This document shows positions 45,702-59,235 of a DNA stretch of 64,000 nt, piece by piece. The position numbers were made by a program, and so were the translations under genes. Source of the stretch: Omphiscola glabra (taxonomy: Eukaryota; Mollusca; Gastropoda; Lymnaeidae). A model generated the notes under the pieces. It was given only the letters and a program-made list of their open reading frames with translations. It searched no databases and was not told where the DNA came from. The DNA is taken from assembly GCA_964017045.1 (NCBI GenBank), contig OZ024797.1, positions 13,733,062-13,797,061 of the forward strand. Direction: 5' to 3'. Position 1 is the first letter of the stretch. The number at the start of each line of letters is the position of its first letter.

Positions 45702-46025
45702 CTTTATTATTTATTGTTGGAAAGAATTAAAAATATCGAATCTGCTTACCTAGAATAAAAATAAAAAAATGAGTAAATTATAGAAGAATCGATTACGACA
45801 CTCACCATGGCTACACACTTTAAAACCTACTCAAATCTACTCAAGCAATATAAATAAAAATATAAATGCAACCTCGTGTCATTTAATTTAACTACTGACA
45901 ACCTCAAGCACATTCACCTTCTGGTGGCAACCCATCTCCCGATGGTAACCAATCTCCTCCACCTATTTATTTTACAACACGTTTTGCTATAATACCACGA
46001 ACCCAGGTGTACATAAAACTGGTTT
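45702..46025. other. Intronic DNA
   Basis: AT-rich; nothing recognised. Confidence 0.5.
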
Positions 46026-46027
46026 AA

Positions 46028-46168
46028 AAATTAAACTATTTGTACACACTGAACTGAACTATTTGTACAAACGGAAGTAAACTATTTGTACACACTGAAG
46101 TAAACTATTTGTACACACTGAAGTAAACTATTTGTAGACGCTGAGGTAAACTATTTGTACACACTGAA
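46028..46168. repeat. 23-bp tandem array, 6 copies
   Basis: The unit is ACACTGAAGTAAACTATTTG followed by TAC. Confidence 0.92.
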
Positions 46169-47285
46169 GTCATGTTCAACCACATTTGATCAAACTGAGA
46201 CTTGCTTTGAAAGCTTGTAAATGTTTGTTATTATTCTTCTATTTCAGACGCAGGTGTTAAAAATTAAGTCTTGGGAGTAAATGACACTCTCATTAGCACT
46301 TTGTTTCTGCTAACAGTGTCAGATCACTTTCACAAACGACCTATATTTTTTTTAAATAAAATAAAATTCGACCTGGAACAATTTCTAAAGCTGTCTTTTC
46401 CCTTTAAAAGTAATTACGACTTTTTATTATTGGGGGGGGGGGGGGGGGAGGAGGGGGGCGTGTAATTACTTTAACTCAAAATGAGGCATCTATTTGAAAT
46501 GTCAACTTTAACCATTTTAAAGCACTGTTTTAATAATTTAACTCCACCCCCACTACAACATCGCCTCCCTACCTACTGAGTTTGGCTTGCTGGATCACGC
46601 TTACCATCAAGAGCTTCCAAACCAGCTGCCGTTTATGCAACCATGATTTACAAGGGCCATAGATCCATTGAGATAACTCCTAGTCAAATAGGAAACATTA
46701 AACTCAAATTACAACCTTCGAACTATTATCTTCTCTTTCACCCCCACCCCCACCCCCACCCCAAAACACACACCCCCACCCCCAAGAAATCAGTAGTTTA
46801 AAATGAAATAGGCTAAATAGGCTCAAGGATATGGCTTTGATTCGTCTTATGTTTTGCATTACACAGAACGATGAACAGTTCAGACGTAGAATCATGTACA
46901 CTGGGAACTCTACTATTTAAGAAGAAGGTGGAATTATAAAGTTTGTTAAGTTAAAAGGGGGGGGGGGTCTCTAGTCTCTAAATATTAGTTGAAAACGTTG
47001 CAACCAATTAGAAGAAGACATAGTTATTTTAGTTATGGCCGTCTGCAATATCTTGTTGCAAAGTAACTTAACTTTTATATACACAAGTTGTTGACCCATT
47101 TAAAGTGAGGGGAGAGAACCGACTCAGTGGTTGGAAGATGACTTCGTTATTTTGGTGTTATTGGGTTTTTGTTTGTTGTTGTTTTTTTTGTTTTTTTTTG
47201 ACAATTTTATTTAAGATGTGACGTCTGCTATATCAGAGCCACTATAACGGATGAACTGTGAGCTTCTACTGTTCTAAATTAGAGT
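46169..47285. other. Intronic DNA, mixed low complexity
   Basis: G run at 46431-46458 and CCCCCA microsatellite at 46741-46785. No credible coding. Confidence 0.5.
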
Positions 47286-47291
47286 TGGGTG

Positions 47292-47820
47292 ACACGGTAT
47301 ATGCTTGGATATCGTATGGTATCGTAAGATATGCTTGGATATCGTATGGTATCGTAAGATATGCTTGGATATCGTATGGTATCGTAAGATATGCTTGGAT
47401 ATCGTATGGTATCGTGAGATTTGCTTGGATATCGTATGGTATCGTGAGATATGCTTGGATATCGTATGGTATCGTAAGATATGCTTGGATATCGTATGGT
47501 ATCGTAAGATATGCTTGGATATCGTATGGTATCGTGAGATTTGCTTGGATATCGTATGGTATCGTAAGATATGCTTGGATATCGTATGGTATCGTAAGAT
47601 TTGCTTGGATATCGTATGGTATCGTAAGATATGCTTGGATATCGTATGGTATCGTGAGATTTGCTTGGATATCGTATGGTATCGTAAGATATGCTTGGAT
47701 ATCGTATGGTATCGTAAGATTTGCTTGGATATCGTATGGTATCGTAAGATATGCTTGGATATCGTATGGTATCGTAAGATTTGCTTGGATATCGTATGGT
47801 ATCGTAAGATTTGCTTGGAT
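47292..47820. repeat. 30-bp minisatellite, ~17.5 copies
   Basis: The unit is ATATGCTTGGATATCGTATG followed by GTATCGTAAG. Variation is almost limited to ATATGC/ATTTGC and TAAG/TGAG, so it is young. Unit length is a multiple of three and frames stay open on both strands. Confidence 0.97.
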
Positions 47821-47924
47821 AGTTCCAGACTGCACTGTATAGCTGTATATTGTTTACGTTCTGCGTGGCCTCGACTCTGAGAGTGTCCACATATGTTTAG
47901 TAGAGCTCTTCGAAGCAACGACAA

Positions 47925-50445
47925 GAGAATGTTGGTATAAGTTATTCTATGAGACAAGAGAATGTTGGTATAAGTTATTCTATGAGACAAGAGAATGTTG
48001 GTATAAAGTATTCCATGTGACAAGAGATTTTTGGTATAAAGTATTCTATGTGACAAGAGATTTTTCGTATAAAGTATTCTATGTGACAAAAGATTTTTGG
48101 TATAAAGTATTCTATGTGACAAGAGATTTTTGGTATAAAGTATTCTATGAGACAAAAGAATGTTGGTATAAGTTATTCTATGAGACAAGAGATTTTTGGT
48201 ATAAAGTATTCTATGTGACAAGAGATTTTTGGTATAAAGTATTCTATGTGACAAAAGATTTTTGGTATAAAGTATTCTATGTGACAAGAGATTTTTGGTA
48301 TAAAGTATTCTATGAGACAAAAGATTTTTGGTATAAAGTATTCTATGTGACAAGAGATTTTTGGTATAAAGTATTCTATGTGACAAGAGATTTTTGGTAT
48401 AAAATATTCTATGAGACAAAAGAATGTTGGTATAAGTTATTCTATGAGACAAGAGATTGTTGGTATAAGTTATTCTATGTGACAAGAGATTTTTGGTATA
48501 AAGTATTCTATGAGACAAAAGAATGTTGGTATAAGTTATTCTATGAGACAAGAGATTTTTGGTATAAAGTATTCTACGAGACAAGATATAGGTTGGTATA
48601 AAGTATTCTATGAGACAAAAGAATGTTGGTATAAGTTATTCTATGAGACAAAAGAATGTTGGTATAAGTTATTCTATGAGACAAAAGAATGTTGGTATAA
48701 GTTATTCTATGTGACAAGAGAATGTTGGTATAATTATTCTATGAGACAAGAGATTTTTGGTATAAAGTATTCTATGAGACAAAAGAATGTTGGTATAAGT
48801 TATTCTATGAGACAAGAGATTTTTGGTATAAAGTATTCTACGAGACAAGATATAGGTTGGTATAAAGTATCTATGAGACAAAAGAATGTTGGTATAAGTT
48901 ATTCTATGAGACAAGAGATTGTTGGTATAAGTTATTCTATGTGACAAGAGATTTTTGGTATAAAGTATTCTATGAGACAAAAGAATGTTGGTATAAGTTA
49001 TTCTATGAGACAAGAGATTTTTGGTATAAAGTATTCTATGAGACAAAAGAATGTTGGTATAAGTTATTCTATGAGACAAGAGATTTTTGGTATAAAGTAT
49101 TCTACGAGACAAGATATAAGGTTGGTATAAAGTATTCTATGAGACAAAAGAATGTTGGTATAAGTTATTCTATGAGACAAGAGATTGTTGGTATAAGTTA
49201 TTCTATGTGACAAGAGATTTTTGGTATAAAGTATTCTATGAGACAAAAGAATGTTGGTATAAGTTATTCTATGAGGCAAGAGATTTTTGGTATAAAGTAT
49301 TCTACGAGACAAGATATAGGTTGGTATAAAGTATTCTATGAGACAAAAGAATGTTGGTATAAGTTATTCTATGAGACAAAAGAATGTTGGTATAAAGTAT
49401 TCTATGAGACAAAAGAATGTTGGTATAAGTTATTCTATGAGACAAGAGATTGTTGGTATAAGTTATTCTATGTGACAAGAGATTTTTGGTATAAAGTATT
49501 CTATGAGACAAAAGAATGTTGGTATAAGTTATTCTATGAGGCAAGAGATTTTTGGTATAAAGTATTCTACGAGACAAGATATAGGTTGGTATAAAGTATT
49601 CTATGAGACAAAAGAATGTTGGTATAAGTTATTCTATGAGACAAAAGAATGTTGGTATAAGTTATTCTATGAGACAAAAGAATGTTGGTATAAGTTATTC
49701 TATGTGACAAGAGAATGTTGATATAAGTTATTCTATGAGACAAGAGATTTTTGGTATAAAGTATTCTATGTGACAAGAGATTTTTGGTATAAAGTATTCT
49801 ATGAGACAAAAGAATGTTGGTATAAGTTATTCTATGAGACAAGAGATTGTTGGTATAAGTTATTCTATGTGACAAGAGATTTTTGGTATAAAGTATTCTA
49901 TGAGACAAAATAATGTTGGTATAAGTTATTCTATGAGACAAGAGATTTTTGGTATAAAGTATTCTACGAGACAAGATATAGGTTGGTATAAAGTATTCTA
50001 TGAGACAAAAGAATGTTGGTATAAGTTATTCTATGAGACAAAAGAATGTTGGTATAAGTTATTCTATGAGACAAAAGAATGTTGGTATAAGTTATTCTAT
50101 GTGACAAGAGAATGTTGGTATAAGTTATTCTATGAGACAAGAGATTTTTGGTATAAAGTATTCTATGAGACAAAAGAATGTTGGTATAAGTTATTCTATG
50201 AGACAAGAGATTTTTGGTATAAAGTATTCTACGAGACAAGATATAGGTTGGTATAAAGTATTCTATGAGACAAAAGAATGTTGGTATAAGTTATTCTTTG
50301 TGACAAGAGAATGTTGGTATAAGTTATTCTATGAGGCAAGAGATTTTTGGTATAAAGTATTCTATGAGACAAAAGAATGTTGGTATAAGTTATTCTATGA
50401 GACAAGAGATTGTTTGTATAAAGTATTCTATGAGTCAAGATTCCT
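47925..50445. repeat. 33-bp minisatellite with higher-order repeats, 2.5 kb
   Basis: About 76 copies of two related 33-bp monomers: TATTCTATGAGACAAGAGAT plus TTTTGGTATAAAG, and TATTCTATGAGACAAAAGAA plus TGTTGGTATAAGT. A 34-bp marker monomer (CTACGAGACAAGATATAGG) recurs at 48574, 48838, 49102, 49302, 49567, 49964 and 50229. The spacings of 264, 264, 200, 265, 397 and 265 show 8-monomer (sometimes 6 or 12) higher-order units in the right two-thirds. The array is only about 100 bases from the 30-bp array on its left. Frames of up to 436 codons are artefacts. Confidence 0.97.
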
Positions 50446-51885
<1,440 letters not shown>

Positions 51886-53145
51886 AAATCAACAGACACC
51901 AACTAGAGTTTTTGCCAAAGAAACATGAATGAAATATAAGATAACCCATTTCTTCTAAAACTGTGGGCCTTGGTGCCCTTGACGCACCTCGCCTGGTTTA
52001 CAGTGTGACCTCTTTAAAAATAGGCTACTACCTATTAGATGCTTGGGATAAAAAGTGTTTGGGAATTCGACAAATGTGTTTAATCTGGACCCCTCTCTCT
52101 CTCCCCCCCCCCCCCCCCACACACACACCCATGAATTAACCCCAAAACATCAACCACACTTCACTAATATTAGTTTTATCTACGGGCCTGACTACCAGCA
52201 CCGTAAGCTTATCCTGATTAACAATTGGGGTGGCCGTGAACCAAACATTATTGGAACCCCTGTATTCACCAGATATGTTCTAAAATTATAGCAAACTATC
52301 ATAAAAATTAAATGAAATATAGGATGGCGGAAAACTTTTGTTGAGCGATTCAATGAACGGGGGATTACATTGCCGCAACGAGCGATTTAATTTAATTTTG
52401 AAACGCTTTCATGGGAGCAGATTTTGTTGTTATTGTCATCGACTTCAGAGAGAACGAATCAAACATAACCATTTACTTATTCATGACTTGCATGTAGATA
52501 ATGTTCCATTAAAGTCCAATGAAATCGGCGTCATCGCTTTTTCACTTTTGTATGGAGATCGGTGGGGCCATTGTGTGCACTAAAGATAGAGGGTTAAATT
52601 GGATAAGCTATACAGGTAAACAATGTGGCGTGTAATGGATAATCCACACAGGTAAACAATGTGGCGTATAATCTTTCTGGTAAAAGTGAGCTAATCCAAT
52701 CGGGTTTGAAATGAAACCCCCACGGACGCGGCATATACCAGGGCATGACATTTAGCATTCCTTTAGTTGACATTTAGCATTCCTTTAGCTGACGTCCGGC
52801 CTGTCATTCAAATGTTCATAAGAAATAGATGACATTATGATAGCATGCTGTTCTTGTGTCAACCTCATGGAGGAAATGAAGTGATCAAAATAAGGACTCG
52901 ACCGTTAACCCGTTATATACGGCTTGGCATTTCAAGGAAAGACGTGGAAATTGGAGCTTCATTTTGGAGAAATAGCTTTTAATGATATTTATTACCAGAC
53001 GATAAAAAAAAATGAGTTATTGAGAGCTTTTCTTCCCTTGCACCAAGTCAGACGTAATTACTTGCTTTAATGCACGTAGGGATGAGACCAGTGGGACATT
53101 CCATTACACCAGTGTGACACACTCATGAAACCAGACAGGTACATC
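51886..53145. other. Single-copy flank 5' of the Six1/2 domain exon
   Basis: Contains a CT/C/CA run (52095-52130), a ~44-bp duplication with AGGTAAACAATGTGGCGT (52613-52670) and a 20-bp duplication GACATTTAGCATTCCTTTAG (52748-52789). Any upstream Six1/2 exon may lie from here on, but none could be identified. Open frames lack domains. Confidence 0.45.
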
Positions 53146-53356
53146 TCGTAGGACCGAAGCACCGCATCTCGTAGGACCGAAGCACCGCATCTCGTAGGAC
53201 CGAAGCACCGCATCGCGTATGACCGAAGCACCGCATCGCGTAGGACCGAAGCACCGCATCTCGTAGGACCGAAGCACCGCATCTCGTAGGACCGAAGCAC
53301 CGCATCTCGTAGGACCGAAGCACCGCATCTCGTAGGCCCGAAGCACCGCATCTCGT
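53146..53356. repeat. 23-bp minisatellite, 9 copies
   Basis: The unit is ATCTCGTAGGACCGAAGCAC followed by CGC, with TCGCGTA variants. Minus-strand frames across it repeat a cysteine-containing peptide and are artefacts. Confidence 0.96.
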
Positions 53357-54105
53357 GAGATCGGTGGAACATTTCTCAGAAACCCAGGGTGGGCTCTCCC
53401 GGGAGCACCAGATCTGATTGTGTTATAAAGTGTAAAGTCTTAGAAAGGAACACGCATAAGTCTCATTTGGTCTTAACAAGAGATCATAGACGTATTTAGT
53501 TGCTTGAAAAGCATTCCACATGAATGAACAACGGTCTTGCTATAGACCGGATCTTTGGACAAAAATCAAAGATCAATAAAGGATATTTAAACTCGAAAAG
53601 GGGGAAAATTAGCATTGTTAAGGACATACAAGGTCCTTTTAAAATAATACATCAATTAGTTCTTATTCTTATACCCACAAATAAATCTTTCTATCGTCAT
53701 ATCATATCACAGGTCCCCTCGAACGTTTTAAACAAAGGGCCGTATCAGTGTTAGTCACTGTCAAGGGCCGGACTATGGTTTGCATACTAATATTAAGGCA
53801 TTCTATGCACAATGCTCATACCTTAATTCTATTCACAGCGACCCATAATCATATCAATTCTAAGCACCCTGCACATATCTTGGTTGTAGAGTGGGGAAAA
53901 AACTTGAAAAAGCAATTACATATTTACAGTAAAGAAAAAATATATCCATCATAAAATTTAAAGTATTTCAAAGTGAAATGATAGTAATGAGCTGACCGGC
54001 CAGTCTGACCGGAATAGAAGCCCTTGAAGGGCCTATCTGAACCGCGGCCCGTTGTTTAAGGACACTTGCTCAATAGTGACCCACGCATCCCTCCTTTTCT
54101 TTACT
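53357..54105. other. Non-coding, nothing recognised
   Basis: AT-rich single-copy DNA; the open frames at 53524-53954 show no domain. Confidence 0.5.
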
Positions 54106-54107
54106 GC

Positions 54108-54324
54108 TATAGACCACAACTTTTAGCTGCTATAGACCACAACTTTTGGCTGCTAAAGACCACAACTTTTAGCTGCTATAGACTACAACTTTTAGTTGCT
54201 ATAGACTACAACTTTTAGCTGCTATAGACCACAGCTTTTAGCTGCTATAGACTAAAACTTTTAGCTGCCATAGACTACAACTGTTAGTTGCTATAGACTA
54301 CAACTTTTAGCTGCTATAAACTAA
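54108..54324. repeat. 23-bp minisatellite, left part
   Basis: Nine to ten copies of TTTTAGCTGCTATAGACTAC followed by AAC. The same unit resumes at 54712 after nested insertions. Confidence 0.95.
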
Positions 54325-54476
54325 CTAGACACGAACAATCTGTGTGATTTATACTTATTTTTATGTCTTGTTGTACTAATGAAGGCATGTGCCAAAACGT
54401 TTACTTACGTGTAATGTAAAATTATTATTAAAGCTTAATATATATTGTTATTTTTACACAGATTGTTCGTGTCTAG
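54325..54476. mobile_element. Inverted-repeat element related to the 27.1-kb retroposon
   Basis: Bounded by perfect 21-bp inverted repeats (54325-54345, starting CTAGACACGAACAATC; and 54456-54476). The interior shares ATACTTATTT, TACTAATGAAGGCATGTGCC and the GTAATGTAAAATTATTATTA block with 27102-27327. Here the hammerhead-like core is mutated (CTAATGA, CAAAA). A MITE sits at its right edge. A dispersed sequence shared with 14261-14298 follows at 54675-54710. Confidence 0.65.
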
Positions 54477-54659
54477 CAGTGGCGTAGCGAGCTTAACTCG
54501 CGCCCGGGGAACAATACCTTTTTAGCGCCCCCCAATACCTTTTTAGCGCCCCCTATTCGAAAACCATACAATATTATAGTAAAATATACCATTTGGCGCC
54601 CCTTTGTGAGTAGCGCCCGGGGCATGATGCCCCCCTTGCCCACCCCTCACTAGGCCCTG
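54477..54659. mobile_element. CAGTGGCGTAG hAT-type MITE, copy C (nested)
   Basis: Begins CAGTGGCGTAGCGAGC and ends CACTAGGCCCTG (a decayed terminus). Perfect 8-bp duplication GTGTCTAG (54469-54476 and 54660-54667). It inserted into the end of the inverted-repeat element, so it is the younger of the two. Confidence 0.9.
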
Positions 54660-54711
54660 GTGTCTAGTTAATCTATTTTAAAGCTTTATCGCAGTCCAAC
54701 ACTTTTATAAT

Positions 54712-54893
54712 ACTATAGACTACAACTTTTAGCTGCTATAGACCAAAACTTTTAGCTGATATAGACCACAACTTTTAGCTGCTATAGACTAAAACTTTTA
54801 GCTGCTATAGACTACAACTTTTAGCTGTATAGACTACAACTTTTAGCTGCTATAGACTACAACTTTTAGCTGCTGTAGACTGCAACTTATAGC
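54712..54893. repeat. 23-bp minisatellite, right part
   Basis: Eight copies of the same GCTATAGACTACAACTTTTA unit as the left part, one shortened. Confidence 0.95.
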
Positions 54894-55093
54894 GCGTTTT
54901 TATTTTTTTCGGTTTTGTTTGGTTTTCTCGGAGAAGTTTCCCCCCAAGTTCTTCCCTCCCTTTGCTTTCTTCACATGTCATTTCTTGTACGGGTCTCCGA
55001 TTACTATGGCAACAAGCGTGGCGTCATTGATTTGTTCCCACAGATCTCGTAAACGGTAGGCTTAAGTCGGCCAAGCTGTTTGCCATTGTGCCG

Positions 55094-55495
55094 ACACACG
55101 GCTGTCGGTTGGGGGGACAGGAACGGCTGAAGCACGGCTGTCGGTTGGGGGGACAGGAACGGCCGACACACGGCTGTCGGTTGGGGGGACAGGAACGGCC
55201 GACACACGGCTGTCGGTTGGGGGGACAGGAGCGGCTGAAGCACGGCTGTCGGTTGGGGGCACAGGAACGGCTGAAGCACGGCTGTCGGTTGGGGGGACAG
55301 GAACGGCTGAAGCACGGCTGTCGGTTGGGGGGACAGGAGCGGCCGACACACGGCTGTCGGTTGGGGGGACAGGAGCGGCTGAAACACGGCTGTCGGTTGG
55401 GGGGACAGGAGCGGCCGACACACGGCTGTCGGTTGGGGGGACAGAAGCGGTCGACACACGGCTGTCGGTTGGGGGGACAGGAGCGGCTGAAACGA
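55094..55495. repeat. 36-bp G-rich minisatellite, 11 copies
   Basis: The unit is CACGGCTGTCGGTTGGGGGG followed by ACAGGAACGGCTGAAG, with GCCGACA and GGAGCGG variants. Each unit supplies GG and G6 tracts on the plus strand, so G-quadruplexes within or between units are likely. The multiple-of-three unit keeps proline/serine-rich frames of up to 238 codons open on the minus strand; not genes. Confidence 0.96.
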
Positions 55496-55820
55496 CAGAG
55501 CTGTTCTGTTGGCGGACACAGCCACGGTTGGAACACGGTTGGGTAGCTGCCCGCAGAGAAACGGCTGAAACACGGCTGTTGGTGGGACACGTGGAGCGGC
55601 TGAAACACGCCTGTTAGCGGACACAGGAACAACTAAAACACGGCTGTGAATAGAAACAATGACTGGCTCACGGCTGCTAGTGGATTCATTCAACGCTGTC
55701 ACGACTGTCAATAGTCGCATTGGAAACTGTCACACGGCCTTTTGCGTGCTCATTTAAAAATTTCACGTGGCTGTCAGTGGCGCAGTATGACTGTTACACG
55801 GCCGTCAGATGGGGAAGAAT
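55496..55820. repeat. Degenerate relatives of the 36-bp array
   Basis: CACGGCTGT-type modules recur irregularly (about ten times) with ACACGG and GAAAC, suggesting the decayed ancestral edge from which the homogeneous array expanded. Confidence 0.6.
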
Positions 55821-56000
55821 AGACTGTCAGTTGGAGTGTAGGTTTAAGGAACAAAAATTAACACTGAATTTGGACATGGTACATTCAATATTTCTTTGTC
55901 AAATCCCCAATGAAGACATCAACACTTGAGTAACGCCCTGTTCAGGCGTCAGTGGTGCCATATTCAGGGTCAATGATGTCATAGTCAGGGGGTCACTCTA
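55821..56000. other. Non-coding, nothing recognised
   Basis: Short single-copy stretch with a small TCAGGGTCAATGATG / AGTCAGGGGGTCA duplication near 55935-56000. Confidence 0.5.
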
Positions 56001-56130
56001 GAGCGGTGGTTCTCAACATGTGGGTCGCGACCCCTTTAGCGGTCGCACGACCCTTTCCCCAGGGGTCGCCTAATACCATCTGAAAACATATGCTCTAGAG
56101 TTAGGAAGTATAACCGAAAATAATTTTTAC
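56001..56130 (+). mobile_element. SPIN-like hAT MITE, copy 3 (3'-truncated)
   Basis: GAGCGGTGGTTCTCAACATG, then GGGTCGCGACCCC, AGGGGTCGCC and CGAAAATAATTTT in the same order as copies 1 and 2. The right half and right inverted end are missing. Confidence 0.8.
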
Positions 56131-56269
56131 CGTGTAACCTATAGTCGACCTCATATCCGGAGATTTCGGGTGCCTTTTTGTTGGATATGTACCACAGGAC
56201 AAATACCGGACACGGAAAGTTAAGCGTTTTTAATTTTGAGCAGCGCATAAGCAGACATAGGATCATTGC

Positions 56270-56635
56270 TCTTAAGATCACCGTTATTGCTATCTTTACT
56301 GTTATTATTATTATTATCATCATCAATATTATTAATAAATTTACCATCATATTCGTTATCGATTTTAGGCGTCTTATTATTACTAAAAGTATTATAAAAA
56401 TAATTATTTGGATTATTATTATCATCATTCTTACTGTTATTAATATTTATATCATGATTATAACCAAGCACTATCATAATTTTATTATAATAATTACCAT
56501 TAATATAATTATAATAATTATTATTAATTTTTGAATTTGAGTATATTTTTTTTTACTTCTACCATCATTATCGTAATGATTATTATTATCATTACTAATA
56601 TAATATTAGTATTAGTATTATTATTATAATTTTAC
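56270..56635. repeat. ATT/ATC trinucleotide-rich region
   Basis: A long run of imperfect ATT, ATC and ATA trinucleotides. Isoleucine/asparagine-rich frames on both strands are artefacts. Confidence 0.9.
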
Positions 56636-57000
56636 ATGTACGTGCGTATGAAAGGAACGACTCTTGCGAACAATGTATAGCAATTATAACATACTTAGAA
56701 GGCGACCGCAAAACATGGGCCCGGGTTGCTCTCGGAGATGTTTGGGGGCAGACGGTAAGCTATGGCTGGTGGCCCAAGCAAATAATGAACACTCTGGGGT
56801 CGGAGGGGGGGATGTGGGGGCAGGGGAGGGACGTAGATGGCGGGGTATCGGGGTCTCGGCTTATTGTGCCTGGGAGGAAGCCAGGGCTAAAAAAAATGTT
56901 GATGTCAAAAACAGAAATTGAGGCAGACCTAGGTCACGTGACGAAGACACGATGAACTCTGGGCAAAGAGCTGAATGCTGGATGGAACATGGAGGATTTC
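56636..57000. other. GC-richer single-copy stretch
   Basis: A G-rich patch (56800-56850) and GGTCACGTGAC at 56932-56942. The open frame at 56664-56921 has no domain. Confidence 0.45.
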
Positions 57001-57007
57001 ATCGGGG

Positions 57008-57075
57008 TGAACAGTTAAGTGAACATTTTAGTGAACATTTAAGTGAACACTTAAGTGAACGCTTAAGTGAACATT
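57008..57075. repeat. 12-bp AGTGAACATTTA array
   Basis: Five to six copies. Confidence 0.9.
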
Positions 57076-57124
57076 TCTACAAGATAAAACTTAGCGATAA
57101 GATAAAAGACCGCGATATCACATT

Positions 57125-57292
57125 AGGATGCGCAATGCGTAAATGAACTGTCACAATATGATACGCTATGAGTGAAAGAACTGTCACAATACGCTACGCA
57201 CTGCGTGAATGAACTGTCACAATATGATACACAGTGCGTGAAAGAACTGTCACAATATAATACACAATGCGTGAATGAACTGTCACAACCCA
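57125..57292. repeat. ~33-bp tandem array, 5 copies
   Basis: The unit is GAACTGTCACAATATGATAC followed by ACAGTGCGTGAAT. Confidence 0.93.
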
Positions 57293-57684
57293 ATTTTTTT
57301 TTTTTAAATCTTAAGGCAACAATTTGTTGATAAGTGTAGATAACTTATTTCAGCTGAATTTCCCTTTAATTACAACAAAATAAATAATTGATGCATTAAA
57401 CTGGAATATTTTTGGAAGAAAGACCTCTTTGTTTTTTAGCACTGTCCTTTGTTCTGTTTAATTGAAAGGGAAATTCACATTACTGTAAATTACAATATTG
57501 AAATAATATATTTCGGATAATATCTAAACATGACATTTGGATTGCAGCTGGAATTGTTGTAATTGCTCTCTCTGTGTGTAAATCTCACACCGCGCGTGTT
57601 TGACAGCTTGGTGACGTCACTTTTAAATTAAAATAACTTTTAGATGGCAAACATTTATTTAAACTTGGTCAGTGAGCCATTCGT
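57293..57684. other. AT-rich DNA
   Basis: Nothing recognised. Confidence 0.55.
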
Positions 57685-57805
57685 CTGTATGATGTCATTG
57701 TGTCGCCTGTATGATGTCATTGTGTCGTCTGTATGATGTCATTGTGTCACCTGTATGATGTCATTGTTTCGCCTGTATGATGTTATTGTGTCGTCTTTAT
57801 GATTT
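57685..57805. repeat. 22-bp tandem array, 5-6 copies
   Basis: The unit is TGTATGATGTCATTGTGTCG followed by CC; each copy holds TGATGTCA (CRE-like). Confidence 0.92.
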
Positions 57806-57835
57806 CATTTGAGTGATATAAATTGGTTCAGATTA

Positions 57836-58012
57836 CTTGGTGTGCCAGGAGAAAGGAGAGTCAGATTGGTGTGCCAGGAGAAAGGAGAGTCAGATTGGTG
57901 TGCCAGAAGAAAGGAGAGTCAGATTGGTGTGCCAGGAGAAAGAAGACTCAGGTTGGTGTGCCAGGAGAAAGAAGACTCAGATTGGTGTGCCAGGAGAAAG
58001 AAGACTCAGGTT
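57836..58012. repeat. 29-bp tandem array, 6 copies
   Basis: The unit is GGTGTGCCAGGAGAAAGGAG followed by AGTCAGATT. Confidence 0.95.
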
Positions 58013-58204
58013 CAATTTTTAGGTCATGGAGATGTTTTCAGATTTTAGGAGCAGCCGATGAATGAATTTGACATCTGGAAATGTACACGATCAGATAAGA
58101 CAGTTATAAGCAGAGAGGACGGGACTACAGGTAATTATGTGTACATTAGGCGCCATGACTGTCTCAGACGTTACAATGGATCGACGTAAATGATATACCA
58201 CCGT

Positions 58205-58560
58205 GTGCATGGCACAATACCCAGCTCTATATACTATGATATGTTAGCACACCAATACCCAGCTCTATATACTATGATATGTTAGCACACCAATACCCAC
58301 CACTAAATACCATTATATGTTAGCACAACAATACCCACCTCTATATATCATGATATGTTAGCACAGCAATACCCACCTCTATATATCATGCTATGTTAGC
58401 ACAACCAAAACCACCCCTAAATACCATGCTATGTTAGCACACCAATACCCACCTCTATATATCATGATATGGTAGCACACCAATACCCATCTCTATATAT
58501 CATATTTTAGCACACCAATACCCACCTTTATATACCATGATATGTTCCATGAGTATTATA
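58205..58560. repeat. ~38-bp minisatellite, 9 copies
   Basis: The unit contains TTAGCACACCAATACCCACC followed by TCTATATATCATGATATG. Diverged copies. Confidence 0.93.
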
Positions 58561-58571
58561 TCAGCATGGTG

Positions 58572-59235
58572 ATCTGTATCAACAACAACATCTAGCTCTA
58601 CCCATGGTGTGTCAGTATCAACAACAACATCTAGCTCTACCCATGGTGTGTCGGTATCAACAACAACATCTAGCTCTATCCATGGTGTGTCGGTATCAAC
58701 AACAACATCTAGCTCAACCCCATGGTGTGTCTGTATCAACAACAACATCTAGCTCTACCCATGGTGTGTCTGTATCAACAACAACATCTAGCTCAACACC
58801 ATGGTGTGTCGGTATCAACAACAACATCTAGCTCTACCCCATGGTATGTGTCGGTATCAGCAACAACATCTAGCTCAACACCATGGTGTGACGGTATCAA
58901 CAACAACATCTAGCTCTACCCCATGGTATGTGTCGGTATCAGCAACAACATCTAGCTCTACCCCATGGTATGTGTCGGTATCAGCAACAACATCTAGCTC
59001 TACCCCATGGTATGTGTCGGTATCAGCAACAACATCTAGCTCTACCCATGGTGTGTCTGTATCAACAACAACATCTAGCTCAACACCATGGTGTGACGGT
59101 ATCAACAACAACACCTAGCTCTACCCCATGGTATGTGTCGGTATCAGCAACAACATCTAGCTCTACCCCATGGTATGTGTCGGTATCAGCAACAACATCT
59201 AGCTCTACCCCATGGTATGTGTCGGTATTATATTA
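58572..59235. repeat. 39/41-bp minisatellite, 16 copies
   Basis: The unit is GGTATCAACAACAACATCTA followed by GCTCTACCCATGGTGTGTC. A CCCCATGGTATGTGTC form with AGCAACAACA occurs in blocks. Directly follows the 38-bp array. Confidence 0.96.

Noticed and set aside
47274..48584. 436-codon open frame on the minus strand
   Set aside because: It runs through two unrelated tandem arrays whose unit lengths (30 and 33 bp) are multiples of three; the protein is only repeated short peptides.
55004..55720. 238-codon proline/serine-rich frame, mucin-like
   Set aside because: It is the 36-bp array read in an open frame; all alternative frames are open as well and no signal peptide or flanking domain exists.
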